Source: Bacillus altitudinis 41KF2b (GTDB taxonomy: Bacteria > Bacillota > Bacilli > Bacillales > Bacillaceae). From it: DNA of 64,000 bases. This document shows, piece by piece, positions 48,024-57,247 of the stretch. The stretch lies in assembly GCF_000691145.1 (NCBI RefSeq), contig NZ_ASJC01000003.1:1-64000 (forward strand), written 5' to 3'. A program made the translations under genes and the position numbers. Numbering within the stretch: the first letter of the stretch is position 1; every line of letters starts with the position of its first letter. A model generated the notes under the pieces. It did not search any database. It worked only from the letters and a program-made list of their open reading frames with translations, and was not told where the DNA came from.

Positions 48024-48318
48024 TAAAAAACCCCCGCCTCTACTATGTGTATAGTAGGGACGAGAGTTATACCCGTGGTGCCACCCTAGTTGGAACATGA
48101 TCTAGTCATGTTCCCGCTCAAATCCTTAACGCAGATTCACGTTCTCCGCCTAATGACTCATTTTTTGAGTGTTCAGCAGGAAACCTACAGAGTGTTCTTT
48201 CGTGATAAATGCCATGCGGATTCGCTTTCAGCCTAAGGCGATTCCTCTCTGCTCACGCAATTTACCCTACTATTCTCTATCATCAGTTCCACATTTTAAA
48301 TTTTCAAGTGTGTTGATT
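48024..48318 (-). promoter_or_regulatory. T-box leader of hisS-aspS
   Basis: T-box sequence AGGGTGGCACCACGGG at 48072-48087 (minus strand), terminator stem CTACTAT / ATAGTAG plus flanking pairs and T run at 48024-48065, and a long Stem I. A CAC histidine triplet at 48192-48194 is in the expected specifier position. It would couple both synthetases to uncharged tRNA-His. Confidence 0.9.
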
Positions 48319-48324
48319 TATATT

Positions 48325-48354
48325 ATAATAAGGTCGGTGCTGCCACTCTGTCAA
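48325..48354 (-). promoter_or_regulatory. Sigma-A promoter of hisS-aspS
   Basis: TTGACA (48349-48354), 18-nt spacer, TATTAT (48325-48330). The -35 overlaps the TGA stop codon of the yrzK-like gene, as also seen at alaS. Confidence 0.75.
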
Positions 48355-48521
48355 CCCTTGCCGTGTCTCTTTTTCTTTTCCAGCTCTTCTTTTGACGTGC
48401 ATCCGTATTCAGATGCCGTTTCTTCAAGGAAGCCTGGTTGATCCATTTCGTCGTGCTGCCAGCGATCGATATCACGATGTCCATTGTATTGCACTCGTCC
48501 TAATTTTCTGCTTAATCTCAT
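48351..48521 (-). CDS. yrzK: YrzK-like small protein
   Basis: 56 aa, charged and soluble, starting MRLSRKLGRVQYNGHRDIDR and ending in a basic EKKKRHGKG tail. Start ATG 48521, 9 nt after AAAGGA. In the same position (between hisS and yrvJ) B. subtilis has the small gene yrzK. The assignment is by position and size, and the function is unknown. Confidence 0.65.
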   Translation of the reverse strand: MRLSRKLGRVQYNGHRDIDRWQHDEMDQPGFLEETASEYGCTSKEELEKKKRHGKG

Positions 48522-48658
48522 GTTTGTACATCCTTTTATCACATTTTTATCTAGTATAAACAGATTGATTCATTTTTATTAGGGAAACTGCAAGGAATTC
48601 ATCCATTACATAACGAATTAACATTCATCGGTTTTACAAGGGAGGGGAAAACACCGTT

Positions 48659-50239
48659 TTGAATCTGAAAACACACCATCACATGATGTTGCTGCTCACC
48701 TGTTTTGTCCTCATTGCCAGCACTTGGCCAATGACACATGCGACGGCTCAAACAGATCAAGCTGTCGTTGCAACAGATGAAATCAATGTGCGAACCGGGC
48801 CTGGTTTAAGCTACGGGATCGCAGCAGTTGTGAAACGAGGAGAAAGCTACCCGATTCTCACTGAACAAGGAGAATGGGTACAGATCGGGCTATCGAACGG
48901 ACAAAAAGGCTGGGTCGTCTCATGGCTGATTACCAAGTCATCTGATGCACAAAAGCCTGCTAAGCAAAAGACGCAAGGTCAAAGTACGCAAGGAAGCAGT
49001 TCGATTACGTCAACAGCCTCTGACCTTCGCATTCGGACAGGCCCAGGGACTTCCTATCAAGTCATTGGCACTTTCCCTCAGGGCGCTTCCGCTAAAAAGC
49101 TGGACACAAGCGGCGAATGGACAAAAATATCGTACAAACAAGCGGAAGGCTGGGTCCACTCTGATTATATTTCTGGCGGACAAAACGCTTCTTCATCCAG
49201 TTCAGCTGAGCCCGCTCGTTCTAAACAGTCCGGCACAGTTGGCGTATCAAGCTTGAATGTTCGTAAATCGGCGGCACCAAACGCACAAGTGGCCGCTTCA
49301 CTTTCCCGTAACACTCAAGTCACCATTTTACGGGAGCAAAATGGCTGGTATGAAATCGAAGCAAAAGGCGTTAAAGGCTGGGTTGCAAGTTATTATATTG
49401 TCTCAAGCCAAGGAGCAAGTTCAGCACCTGAAAAGAATTCATCCTCTTCGTCATCTCATCAGAAAGCGTACATTGTTTATGATGGAACGAATATTAGAAA
49501 AAGCGCTTCTACCTCTGCTGGTATTGCAGAAAGAGGAACAAAAGGAGCTGCTTATCAAATTGTTCGTACACAAGGTGACTGGTACGAGGTGACATTATCA
49601 AACGGCGGAACAGGCTATGTGGCGAGCTGGGTCGTTCAAACAAAGAAAAATAGCAGCGAAGCACCAAGACCTCAGCAGGATTCATCGTCTGGCACTGGAT
49701 CTTTAAAAGGCAAAACAATTGTGCTTGATCCTGGCCATGGCGGAAAAGACAGCGGCACGATCGGCGCAGACGGTGCATTTGAAAAGAATATCACGATCAA
49801 AACCGCTCATTTGCTGGCGGGTAAGTTAAGAGCTTCTGGAGCAAATGTCTATTTAACAAGAAGTGATGATACATTCATCAGCCTTCAATCGAGGGTTGCC
49901 ACTTCACATTACCGAAATGCAGATGCATTTATTAGTCTTCATTATGATAGCTTTATGGACCCAAGTATCAGAGGGAGCACCGCATATTATTATCAGGCAT
50001 CCAAAGATCAACGTCTGGCGACAAGCGTTCATACTGAAGTCGCAAAACGATCACAGATCCCTGATAAAGGAGTCAAATTTGGAGATTATTTTGTTTTAAG
50101 GGAAAACAAGCGCCCTTCCCTTTTATATGAACTCGGCTATTTAAGCAATCCTCAAGAAGAAGCGATCATTTATAGCGCCTCTTACCAAGAACGAGTGACA
50201 GAAGGAATGACAGAAGGATTAAAACAATATTTCCGATAG
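48659..50239 (+). CDS. yrvJ: N-acetylmuramoyl-L-alanine amidase with SH3 domains (YrvJ)
   Basis: Exported autolysin, 526 aa: signal peptide (about 1-30, ending THATA), four bacterial SH3b cell-wall-binding repeats (about 33-92, 115-170, 195-250, 272-330), each with a variant of INVRTGPG, joined by Ser-rich linkers, then an Amidase_3 domain (about 352-526) with zinc motifs DPGHGG, FEKN and SLHYDSF. Start TTG 48659, about 12 nt from GGGAGGGG, a rather long spacing. Not redundant with yrrI-side genes; own terminator. Confidence 0.93.
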   Translation: MNLKTHHHMMLLLTCFVLIASTWPMTHATAQTDQAVVATDEINVRTGPGLSYGIAAVVKRGESYPILTEQGEWVQIGLSNGQKGWVVSWLITKSSDAQKPAKQKTQGQSTQGSSSITSTASDLRIRTGPGTSYQVIGTFPQGASAKKLDTSGEWTKISYKQAEGWVHSDYISGGQNASSSSSAEPARSKQSGTVGVSSLNVRKSAAPNAQVAASLSRNTQVTILREQNGWYEIEAKGVKGWVASYYIVSSQGASSAPEKNSSSSSSHQKAYIVYDGTNIRKSASTSAGIAERGTKGAAYQIVRTQGDWYEVTLSNGGTGYVASWVVQTKKNSSEAPRPQQDSSSGTGSLKGKTIVLDPGHGGKDSGTIGADGAFEKNITIKTAHLLAGKLRASGANVYLTRSDDTFISLQSRVATSHYRNADAFISLHYDSFMDPSIRGSTAYYYQASKDQRLATSVHTEVAKRSQIPDKGVKFGDYFVLRENKRPSLLYELGYLSNPQEEAIIYSASYQERVTEGMTEGLKQYFR

Positions 50240-50267
50240 AAAAAAGAGGCCGATGCGCCTCTTTTTT
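50240..50267 (+). terminator. Terminator of yrvJ
   Basis: AAAAAAGAGGC / GCCTCTTTTTT hairpin with a 6-nt loop directly after the yrvJ stop codon. Confidence 0.85.
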
Positions 50268-50297
50268 GTTTGATCGCAAAAGAAAAAGACTCTAAAC

Positions 50298-50316
50298 AAA
50301 CTCTCAGCAAGAGTTT
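50298..50316 (-). terminator. Probable terminator of the relA-dtd unit
   Basis: AAACTCT-CAGCA-AGAGTTT, 7-bp arms, 20 nt beyond the dtd stop codon, followed on the minus strand by a T-rich but interrupted tail. Confidence 0.5.
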
Positions 50317-50336
50317 ATCTACAGTCTAATGTCTTT

Positions 50337-50780
50337 CTATTCTTTGCTGTCCATCAACATGGTGACAGGCCCCGAATTGGTCAATGAGACGTCCATCATC
50401 GCCCCAAAACGTCCTGTTTCAACATGGATGCCTTTTTCTCTAAGCGTTTCATTGAAGCATTCGTAAAGTGAATTCGCCACATCCGGTTTGGCAGCTTTCA
50501 TAAAGTTCGGCCGTCTGCCTTTTCTCGTATCACCATAAAGGGTAAATTGAGACACAGACAGTACACTTCCTTTTACATCTAACAAAGAATGATTCATTTT
50601 CCCGTTTTCATCTTCAAAAATACGCAAGTGTGCGAGCTTTTCAGCTAAGTAATGCACATCTTCTTCTGTGTCTTCATGTGTAACCCCAACGAGCACCATA
50701 TAGCCTTCATTGATGGCACCTGTGATCTCTTCTTCTACTTTCACAGATGCACTCGTCACACGCTGAACAACAAGCCTCAT
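50337..50780 (-). CDS. dtd: D-aminoacyl-tRNA deacylase
   Basis: 147 aa, hydrolyses mischarged D-amino-acid and glycyl-tRNA-Ala. Conserved [19 protein letters not shown] (about residues 77-95) and the C-terminal [11 protein letters not shown] with the Gly-cisPro motif GP. 18 nt after relA, co-transcribed with it. Confidence 0.95.
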   Translation of the reverse strand: MRLVVQRVTSASVKVEEEITGAINEGYMVLVGVTHEDTEEDVHYLAEKLAHLRIFEDENGKMNHSLLDVKGSVLSVSQFTLYGDTRKGRRPNFMKAAKPDVANSLYECFNETLREKGIHVETGRFGAMMDVSLTNSGPVTMLMDSKE

Positions 50781-50798
50781 AGACGATATACTTCCTTT

Positions 50799-53009
50799 CT
50801 AATTCATAAATCGGCGAACTGAGTAAATGTCTTTGATTTGTTTGATACGTTCCACTACTTTATGCAAATGATTAATATTTTGGATAAAAATAGCCATATG
50901 GATCGTCGCCACTTTGTTACGATCAGACTTACCAGAAACCGACGAGATGTTCGTTTTGGTTTCGTTGACTGCTTGAAGCACTTCATTAAGTAAGCCGCGC
51001 CTGTCATATCCTAATATTTCAATTTCCACATTGTATTCTTTACGGTTTCGAGCAGGCTGTTCATGCTCCCACTCAACCGGGATTAACCGTTCCTGCGCTT
51101 CTCCTGTCTTCACGTTCGGACAGTCATCACGGTGAACAGATACGCCACGTCCTTTTGTAATAAAGCCAACAATGCTATCACCAGGAACAGGATTACAACA
51201 CTTAGATAAACGGACAAGCAAGTTATCAATGCCTTTCACTCGCACGCCAGCTTCCCGTTTTTTCCCGTGATATGGTTTTGACTCTACAGACACTTCTTGA
51301 ACGGTTTTCTCTTGTTCTTCCTGATCTCTTTGTTTTCTTTCTTTTTCCGTTAAACGATTCGCCACTTGGAGTGCCGTAATTCCGTTATAACCAACGGCTG
51401 CATACATGTCCTCTTCATTTGAGAAATTAAATTTATCAGCCACTTTTTGCAGATTTTCAGCGGTCAAAATGTCTTTGACATCGAACTCAAGGTTTTTGAT
51501 TTCTTTCTCCACAAGTTCTCGGCCTTTTTCGACATTTTCTTCACGGCGCTGTTTCTTGAAAAACTGTCTGATCTTGTGCTTCGCTTGGGAGGTTTGGGCA
51601 AGTTTGACCCAATCCTGGCTTGGTCCATAGCTATGCTTAGATGTCAGAATTTCAATAATGTCACCTGTTTTTAACTTATGATCAAGTGTGACCATTTTAC
51701 CGTTGACCTTGGCTCCGATTGTTTTATTCCCAATTTCCGAATGAATCCGGTATGAGAAATCAATTGGTACGGAACCAGACGGTAGCTCGATGACGTCACC
51801 TTTTGGTGTAAATACAAACACCATATCAGAGAAAAGATCAATTTTTAACGATTCCATAAATTCTTCCGCATCTGTGGATTCATTTTGGAATTCAAGGATT
51901 TCTCTAAACCAAGACAGCTTCTTCTGGAAAACGGCTTCTTCCGTCGATTCTGCTGACTCTTTGCCTTCTTTATAAGCCCAGTGTGCGGCAATTCCGTATT
52001 CCGCAATTTCGTGCATTTCCACTGTACGAATCTGAACTTCAAGCGGGTCCCCTTTTGGACCAATCACCGTTGTATGAAGAGACTGATACATGTTCGGCTT
52101 TGGCATCGCAATATAATCCTTAAATCTGCCTGGCATCGGCTTCCAGCATGTATGAATAATACCAAGTACCGCATAGCAGTCTTTAATGCTGTCAACCAAA
52201 ATACGTACAGCCAGCAAATCATATATTTCATTAAATTGCTTATTTTGCATGACCATTTTGCGATAAATACTATAAATATGTTTCGGTCTGCCGGAGAATT
52301 CAGCCTTAATGTTCACCTCAGACACGCGGTCTTTTACTTCATTGACAACCTCGTCCAAGTATTCCTCACGTTCCGCTCGTTTGCGCTTCATGAGATTCAC
52401 AATCCGGTAGTATTGCTGCGGATTTAAATAGCGGAGGGCTGTATCTTCAAGCTCCCACTTAATCTTTGAAATCCCTAATCTGTGCGCAAGCGGTGCAAAG
52501 ATCTCAAGGGTTTCATTTGAAATTCTTCGCTGCTTTTCCTGCGGAAGGTGTTTGAGTGTTCTCATATTGTGAAGACGGTCTGCCAGCTTAATTAAGATGA
52601 CGCGAATATCCTGCGCCATTGCAACAAACATTTTACGATGGTTTTCAGCCTGTTGTTCTTCTTGTGATTTATATTTAATCTTTCCGAGCTTTGTCACACC
52701 ATCAACAAGCATGGCCACTTCTTCGTTAAAATGCTCTTTTAAATCTTCTAATGTCACATCCGTGTCTTCGACAACATCATGCAAGAAGCCGCCAGCAATG
52801 GTCGAAGGGTCCATTTCAAGATCAACAAGAATTCCCGCCACTTGAATAGGATGGATAATATAGGGCTCACCGGATTTCCGGTATTGCTCCTTGTGAGCAT
52901 TTTCAGCATATTCGTATGCACGCTCTATAAATTGAATATGTTCAGCGGACAGGTATTCTCTTGCCTTATCAATGACCTGCTGCGCCGTTAAAACTTGTTC
53001 GTTCGCCAT
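50799..53009 (-). CDS. relA: Bifunctional (p)ppGpp synthetase/hydrolase
   Basis: Long RSH stringent-response enzyme, 736 aa. HD hydrolase domain with HDVVEDT (about residues 77-83), synthetase domain with the [10 protein letters not shown] and [13 protein letters not shown] regions (about 240-360), TGS (about 395-455), zinc-finger/CC region with [12 protein letters not shown] near 590 and a C-terminal ACT domain (about 660-736). Ribosome-associated. ATG 53009 with AAAGGTGAT upstream; own promoter 40 nt before the start. Confidence 0.97.
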   Translation of the reverse strand: MANEQVLTAQQVIDKAREYLSAEHIQFIERAYEYAENAHKEQYRKSGEPYIIHPIQVAGILVDLEMDPSTIAGGFLHDVVEDTDVTLEDLKEHFNEEVAMLVDGVTKLGKIKYKSQEEQQAENHRKMFVAMAQDIRVILIKLADRLHNMRTLKHLPQEKQRRISNETLEIFAPLAHRLGISKIKWELEDTALRYLNPQQYYRIVNLMKRKRAEREEYLDEVVNEVKDRVSEVNIKAEFSGRPKHIYSIYRKMVMQNKQFNEIYDLLAVRILVDSIKDCYAVLGIIHTCWKPMPGRFKDYIAMPKPNMYQSLHTTVIGPKGDPLEVQIRTVEMHEIAEYGIAAHWAYKEGKESAESTEEAVFQKKLSWFREILEFQNESTDAEEFMESLKIDLFSDMVFVFTPKGDVIELPSGSVPIDFSYRIHSEIGNKTIGAKVNGKMVTLDHKLKTGDIIEILTSKHSYGPSQDWVKLAQTSQAKHKIRQFFKKQRREENVEKGRELVEKEIKNLEFDVKDILTAENLQKVADKFNFSNEEDMYAAVGYNGITALQVANRLTEKERKQRDQEEQEKTVQEVSVESKPYHGKKREAGVRVKGIDNLLVRLSKCCNPVPGDSIVGFITKGRGVSVHRDDCPNVKTGEAQERLIPVEWEHEQPARNRKEYNVEIEILGYDRRGLLNEVLQAVNETKTNISSVSGKSDRNKVATIHMAIFIQNINHLHKVVERIKQIKDIYSVRRFMN

Positions 53010-53046
53010 GGAATCACCTTTTTAAATGAAAACTGTATTGTAGTTT

Positions 53047-53075
53047 ATTATCAAGAAAAATTCGATAGATGTAAA
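53047..53075 (-). promoter_or_regulatory. Sigma-A promoter of relA
   Basis: TTTACA (53070-53075), 17-nt spacer, GATAAT (53047-53052), downstream of the apt terminator. Confidence 0.6.
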
Positions 53076-53107
53076 GAGAAGAAGTCCGCTAAAAGATTTT
53101 TGATAGG

Positions 53108-53138
53108 AAAAAAGCACCCTTCTTACTGAGTGCTTTTT
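53108..53138 (-). terminator. Terminator of apt
   Basis: AAAAAGCAC / GTGCTTTTT hairpin with a 12-nt loop between apt and relA. Confidence 0.75.
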
Positions 53139-53151
53139 GCGTAAAACTCCA

Positions 53152-53664
53152 TTAGTATTGCATTAACGTCAAGATGTCGTAACCGTCAAGCTTCTTTCTG
53201 CCATCAAGATACGTCAGCTCAATTAAAAATGCAATCCCTGCCACAACGCCGCCTAATTCCTCAACCAGCTTGATGGATGCTTCAATCGTTCCACCTGTCG
53301 CAAGCAAATCATCTGTGATCAGTACACGCTGACCAGGACGAATTGCATCTTTATGAATCGTTAATACATCTTTACCGTATTCCAAACCGTAATCGACTTT
53401 GATGACTTCACGAGGAAGCTTTCCTTCTTTACGAACTGGGGCAAAACCTACACCAAGTGCGTATGCTACAGGGCAGCCAATAATGAATCCACGCGCTTCA
53501 GGGCCAACAATGAGATCAATGTCTCTTTCCTTCGCGTATTCAACGATTTGATCCGTTGCATAACGGTACACTTCGCCTTTATCCATTAACGTTGTAATAT
53601 CTTTAAATTGTACACCTTCCTTTGGGTAGTCAGGTACAACTGTCACATATTGTTTTAAATCCAT
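53152..53664 (-). CDS. apt: Adenine phosphoribosyltransferase
   Basis: 170 aa, standard length; makes AMP from adenine and PRPP. PRPP-binding motif [13 protein letters not shown] at about 119-131, start [20 protein letters not shown] 53664 follows AGGAGGAAAAGG; nine further in-frame codons upstream include the ribosome binding site. 23 nt after recJ, likely one operon. Confidence 0.96.
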   Translation of the reverse strand: MDLKQYVTVVPDYPKEGVQFKDITTLMDKGEVYRYATDQIVEYAKERDIDLIVGPEARGFIIGCPVAYALGVGFAPVRKEGKLPREVIKVDYGLEYGKDVLTIHKDAIRPGQRVLITDDLLATGGTIEASIKLVEELGGVVAGIAFLIELTYLDGRKKLDGYDILTLMQY

Positions 53665-53687
53665 CTTTTCCTTTTCCTCCTCGTACG

Positions 53688-56021
53688 TCAAAGCACAGGT
53701 GAGACTTCGCTCATCATGCTATTCAGCCATTCCTTCAGCTCTTTGGCTGAGGAATATGTTAGTGTTTGATCGAGTTCCATCAATCGTTGTTTTGCTGTAT
53801 AAGACGATGATGCGGTTAAATCTTTTTTAGGGGCATCACGCACTATTGACAGCACACCATTCTCTATTTTAACAAAACCGAGTTCAAAAAACACCTTTGT
53901 CATAAAAATGATTGTATCTTTTGTCCAACCTCTATGTTTGGCAAGCTCCATGCCTTGTTCTTTAATAGGAAAACTTCCCCGTTTGAACAAGAACCCATAA
54001 AACCATTTGAATTGATCACGGCTCGGGAATGAGGACATAAAGTGATCTTCTTTCCGCTGAAACACCGTATAAATTCTTGCTGGTTGTTGATTTTCTAAAA
54101 GCAGCTTGAGCAAGTGTTCGTCGGCAGGAACATCGGCAAAGATCACATACTTTTCCTGCACATTAAACGTGGATACATTTTCTGCATCAATAAGATGAAT
54201 CGGAATATCCACCAGCTCCGATTGCCTTTTTGTTTCTTCGTCAAAACAGAAGACCATCGTTTTTGCTGGATCAAGTGTTGATACTTTCTTTTCCCAATCT
54301 TTTTTCCCGCGTAAATCAAACAGCTGCCATTCATCGACTCTGGCGTCTTTTAGCATGAGCTGAGGTTTCTTTCGGTTATTCCATTCATTAATCGAGACCT
54401 CACCAACGACAGAAATTTGACTCCCTGGGACAAGTTCTTCTTTTAGGTTGCCTTGGTGAAAACCGACACAGTCGAGCAGCTTGTCTTCGTCTTTTAGTGA
54501 CATTTTAATGTGATTTTGATTGGCCCCGATCGTTCGGATGTCTTCAAGCTGGGCGTCTTCAATCATAATGAACGGCTTAGGATTCTGCATGCCAAACGGG
54601 GACAGCAGTCCCACTTCTTCAATGGCTTGCACCGTCATTTCGTCCACTTTACATACTGCATCGACCCGTTGAATTGGAATGAAATCTTCTTCAGTCAACG
54701 TTTCATTTGCATATTGATTCAATCTTTCCCTAAGTAAAGGAACATCATCCGCTTGAAGTGTCATTCCAGCTGCCATCGGGTGTCCACCGAAATGCGGCAG
54801 GATGTCACGGCACTTGCTCAAATGGAAAAATAAATCAAAGCCAGGAATACTTCGAGCTGACCCTTTCGCCATCTGCGTTTCTTCATCTATTCCAAGCACA
54901 ATCGCCGGACGAGAAAATGTATCCGTCAATTTTGAGGCAACAATACCGACAACGCCTGGATTCCAGCCAGCTTTTGCTACGACGATAGCAGACTCGTCAG
55001 CACCTGTCTCTTCGACCATTTGAATGGCTTCTTCCGTGATCGTACTCACAATTTTCTGCCGTTCTTTGTTCAATTCTTGTACAAAACGAGCGAGTTCTTC
55101 TGCTTCATCCATATCCTCAGTCATGAGAAGATGAACAGCCGGATCTGCCTGCTCAATTCGTCCAACAGCATTCAGCCTTGGCGCAATTTGAAAGCCGATC
55201 GTTTCCTCATTTGCTTCTTCAAGAGTGGCGCCTGCTTCTTTTAATAACGCTTTTAACCCAGGTCGTCTAGATTGACGAAGCTGCATCAGACCTTTTTTTG
55301 CAAGCCATCTATTTTCATCAAGCAGCGGGACAAGATCGGCAATTGTACCGATTGCAGCAAGATCTAATAATTCTACTGGGAGTTTACCAAGGAGTGCATG
55401 TGCCACTTTAAACGCAACACCGACACCCGCCAGCTCTTTAAACGGATACTCACATCCAGGCTGCTTAGGATGTACAATCGCAAGTGCCTCAGGCAGTTCC
55501 TCGCTTGGTTCATGGTGATCTGTGATGATCAGGTCTAATCCTATTTCTTTTGCAATACGTGCTTCATTTACAGCAGCGATCCCTGTATCTACGGTGATAA
55601 CAAGCGATGCCCCTTGCTCTTTGATATATCGGAAAGCCTGTTCGTTTGGCCCATATCCTTCTTTAAATCGATCTGGAATGTAAAAGTCTACCTTAGCAGA
55701 TCGTTCTTTTAGTGTATGTAAAAGTACAGACGTACTTGTCACACCATCTGCATCATAATCTCCGAAGATCACAATCGATTCCTGCTCTTCGATCGCTTTG
55801 TTGATGCGCTCTACTGCTTCTTTCATTCCTTTTAATAAGAATGGATCATGAAATTCGGCTTTTTGATCAAATAAAAAAGACCTCGCTTCTTCTACTTCTT
55901 CGAGCCCTCTTTGTACAAGAAGTGATGCAGTCAGCGCTGAAATATTCAGATTTTCAGAGAGTGATTTCACTTTTTCTTCGCTAGGATGTTCATATTCCCA
56001 ACGCATTTTGGATAATAACAT
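53688..56021 (-). CDS. recJ: Single-stranded-DNA-specific exonuclease RecJ
   Basis: 777 aa DHH-family 5'-3' exonuclease. Metal motifs [11 protein letters not shown] (about 84-94), ITDHHEPS (about 162-169) and [10 protein letters not shown], then DHHA1 with GHPMAAG and an OB domain plus a C-terminal extension typical of Bacillus. Start ATG 56021 behind TGAGGGGTG. The ribosome binding site is in one arm of an inverted repeat, and a strong promoter sits within that repeat. Confidence 0.96.
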   Translation of the reverse strand: MLLSKMRWEYEHPSEEKVKSLSENLNISALTASLLVQRGLEEVEEARSFLFDQKAEFHDPFLLKGMKEAVERINKAIEEQESIVIFGDYDADGVTSTSVLLHTLKERSAKVDFYIPDRFKEGYGPNEQAFRYIKEQGASLVITVDTGIAAVNEARIAKEIGLDLIITDHHEPSEELPEALAIVHPKQPGCEYPFKELAGVGVAFKVAHALLGKLPVELLDLAAIGTIADLVPLLDENRWLAKKGLMQLRQSRRPGLKALLKEAGATLEEANEETIGFQIAPRLNAVGRIEQADPAVHLLMTEDMDEAEELARFVQELNKERQKIVSTITEEAIQMVEETGADESAIVVAKAGWNPGVVGIVASKLTDTFSRPAIVLGIDEETQMAKGSARSIPGFDLFFHLSKCRDILPHFGGHPMAAGMTLQADDVPLLRERLNQYANETLTEEDFIPIQRVDAVCKVDEMTVQAIEEVGLLSPFGMQNPKPFIMIEDAQLEDIRTIGANQNHIKMSLKDEDKLLDCVGFHQGNLKEELVPGSQISVVGEVSINEWNNRKKPQLMLKDARVDEWQLFDLRGKKDWEKKVSTLDPAKTMVFCFDEETKRQSELVDIPIHLIDAENVSTFNVQEKYVIFADVPADEHLLKLLLENQQPARIYTVFQRKEDHFMSSFPSRDQFKWFYGFLFKRGSFPIKEQGMELAKHRGWTKDTIIFMTKVFFELGFVKIENGVLSIVRDAPKKDLTASSSYTAKQRLMELDQTLTYSSAKELKEWLNSMMSEVSPVL

Positions 56022-56027
56022 AAATTC

Positions 56028-56068
56028 ACCCCTCAACCACACTATTATACTAGAGTGGACTGAGGGGT
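56028..56068 (-). promoter_or_regulatory. Inverted repeat hiding the recJ ribosome binding site
   Basis: ACCCCTCA (56028-56035 on the plus strand) and TGAGGGGT (56061-56068), 8-bp perfect arms extended by CCAC/GTGG. RNA entering from yrvD would fold over the recJ ribosome binding site, whereas RNA started at the internal TATAAT would lack the upstream arm. Confidence 0.55.
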
Positions 56069-56073
56069 TTCAA
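56044..56073 (-). promoter_or_regulatory. Sigma-A promoter of recJ
   Basis: TTGAAA (56068-56073), 18-nt spacer, TATAAT (56044-56049), giving a leader of about 15-20 nt. Confidence 0.7.
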
Positions 56074-56102
56074 TTTTTATTTTATGAAATGATACTGGAA
56101 GA

Positions 56103-56459
56103 TTATTTTTCCTTCCGGTCAAAAGACGCTGGCTGTTCTTTTAAAGGTGTGACATTCGTTTTCTTTTGAACGTCTTTGTCCGCCTTTTTATGAGAAGAAG
56201 CAGGGCTTGCTTTAGCGGCTGCATGTTCAGCTTTTAATGTTTTTAATTCACGTTTTAGTTTCACAATTTGGAAAATCCCCGCAAAAGCCACAATGAGTCC
56301 GCCCATAAGAACAGAACCGATAATGACAAGGATCAGCGGCCATTCAGCCGTTCCAAATAAGTAGTCTACCTGTACAGGCCGCACGTTAATAACAGCAAAT
56401 ACTGAGACAATTAATACGAAAATAAATGCGAGTATGATGGTCCATTGTTGTTTATTCAT
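56103..56459 (-). CDS. yrvD: LapA-domain membrane protein YrvD
   Basis: 118 aa with two membrane helices (about 7-27 and 42-65) and a basic, Lys/Ala-rich cytoplasmic coiled-coil tail (about 68-118): the lipopolysaccharide-assembly-protein-A-like (LapA) layout, which in Gram-positives has no known lipid A role. Position between yrvC and recJ as in B. subtilis. ATG 56459 with GGGGGAT upstream. Confidence 0.88.
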   Translation of the reverse strand: MNKQQWTIILAFIFVLIVSVFAVINVRPVQVDYLFGTAEWPLILVIIGSVLMGGLIVAFAGIFQIVKLKRELKTLKAEHAAAKASPASSHKKADKDVQKKTNVTPLKEQPASFDRKEK

Positions 56460-56558
56460 CTACAAATCCCCCAAGCTTTTTCTTTTATTCTTCCCTCTTT
56501 CTTGTCCTTTTTAAACACAGAAAGAACATGGCGGAAGGTTTTCTATCAGCATGGGCGC

Positions 56559-57047
56559 TTAGCTGCTGAGTTTTTCTTTAATGAGGCTCTTTAATTCTTT
56601 TCTTTCTCCAGAGATGACAAGGGTGTCTCCTTCTTCAATCACCGTATCTGGTCCTGGGTTTAAAATTTTCTCATGTGATTTTCTCACAATGGCGATGACT
56701 GTTACTTGATAGTTTTGGCGAACACTCAGGTCACCGATCGTCTGGTTAACAGCCGGTGCGTTCTTTTCAATCTTAAACCATTCAATGATGAGTTCATCAA
56801 TGGCCACCTCCACTGTCTCAAGCGCTTTTGGTTTATAGACCATGCCGCCTAAAATAGCCGAGATTTGTCTTGCTTCTTCATCGCTAAGCAAGATACCAGA
56901 AATACATTCTTCGTGATCATCTTCTTGAAAATGATACATCTCTCTTCTGCCGTCATCATGTGTGATAATGGCAAGCTTCTCATTATTTCTTGTGATCATT
57001 TCGGCTTTGTGACCGATACCTGGCAGTTCAGTTTCCCGAACCTTCAT
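56559..57047 (-). CDS. yrvC: TrkA-C (RCK_C) domain regulatory protein YrvC
   Basis: 162 aa: N-terminal KhtT-like domain with KVRETELPGIG (about 2-12) and a C-terminal RCK_C domain (about 78-162) with QNYQVTVIAIVR and ILNPGPDTVIEEGDTLVISG. Such proteins are ligand-sensing subunits of monovalent cation/H+ antiporters; no antiporter gene is adjacent here. Start ATG 57047 after GGAGGGG. 55 in-frame codons upstream are not supported. Confidence 0.88.
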   Translation of the reverse strand: MKVRETELPGIGHKAEMITRNNEKLAIITHDDGRREMYHFQEDDHEECISGILLSDEEARQISAILGGMVYKPKALETVEVAIDELIIEWFKIEKNAPAVNQTIGDLSVRQNYQVTVIAIVRKSHEKILNPGPDTVIEEGDTLVISGERKELKSLIKEKLSS

Positions 57048-57215
57048 AACAGCCCCTCCAATGAATAAAAGCCAAATGCCCCAAACGGACACTTGCTTTC
57101 TATACTGATCTAAACGTATGTCATTATAGCAAAAGACCATTTCAAGATCAATGAAACCCGAAATGTTTTTACATATCATCTTATTGTTGTGACGATGACA
57201 AGTATGATGCATGAA

Positions 57216-57244
57216 AAAAAGACTGCCAAGGTGGCAGTCTTTCT
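57216..57244. terminator. Terminator of secDF
   Basis: AAAGACTGCC / GGCAGTCTTT hairpin overlapping the end of secDF's 3' region, T tract on the minus strand. Confidence 0.82.
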
Positions 57245-57247
57245 TGT

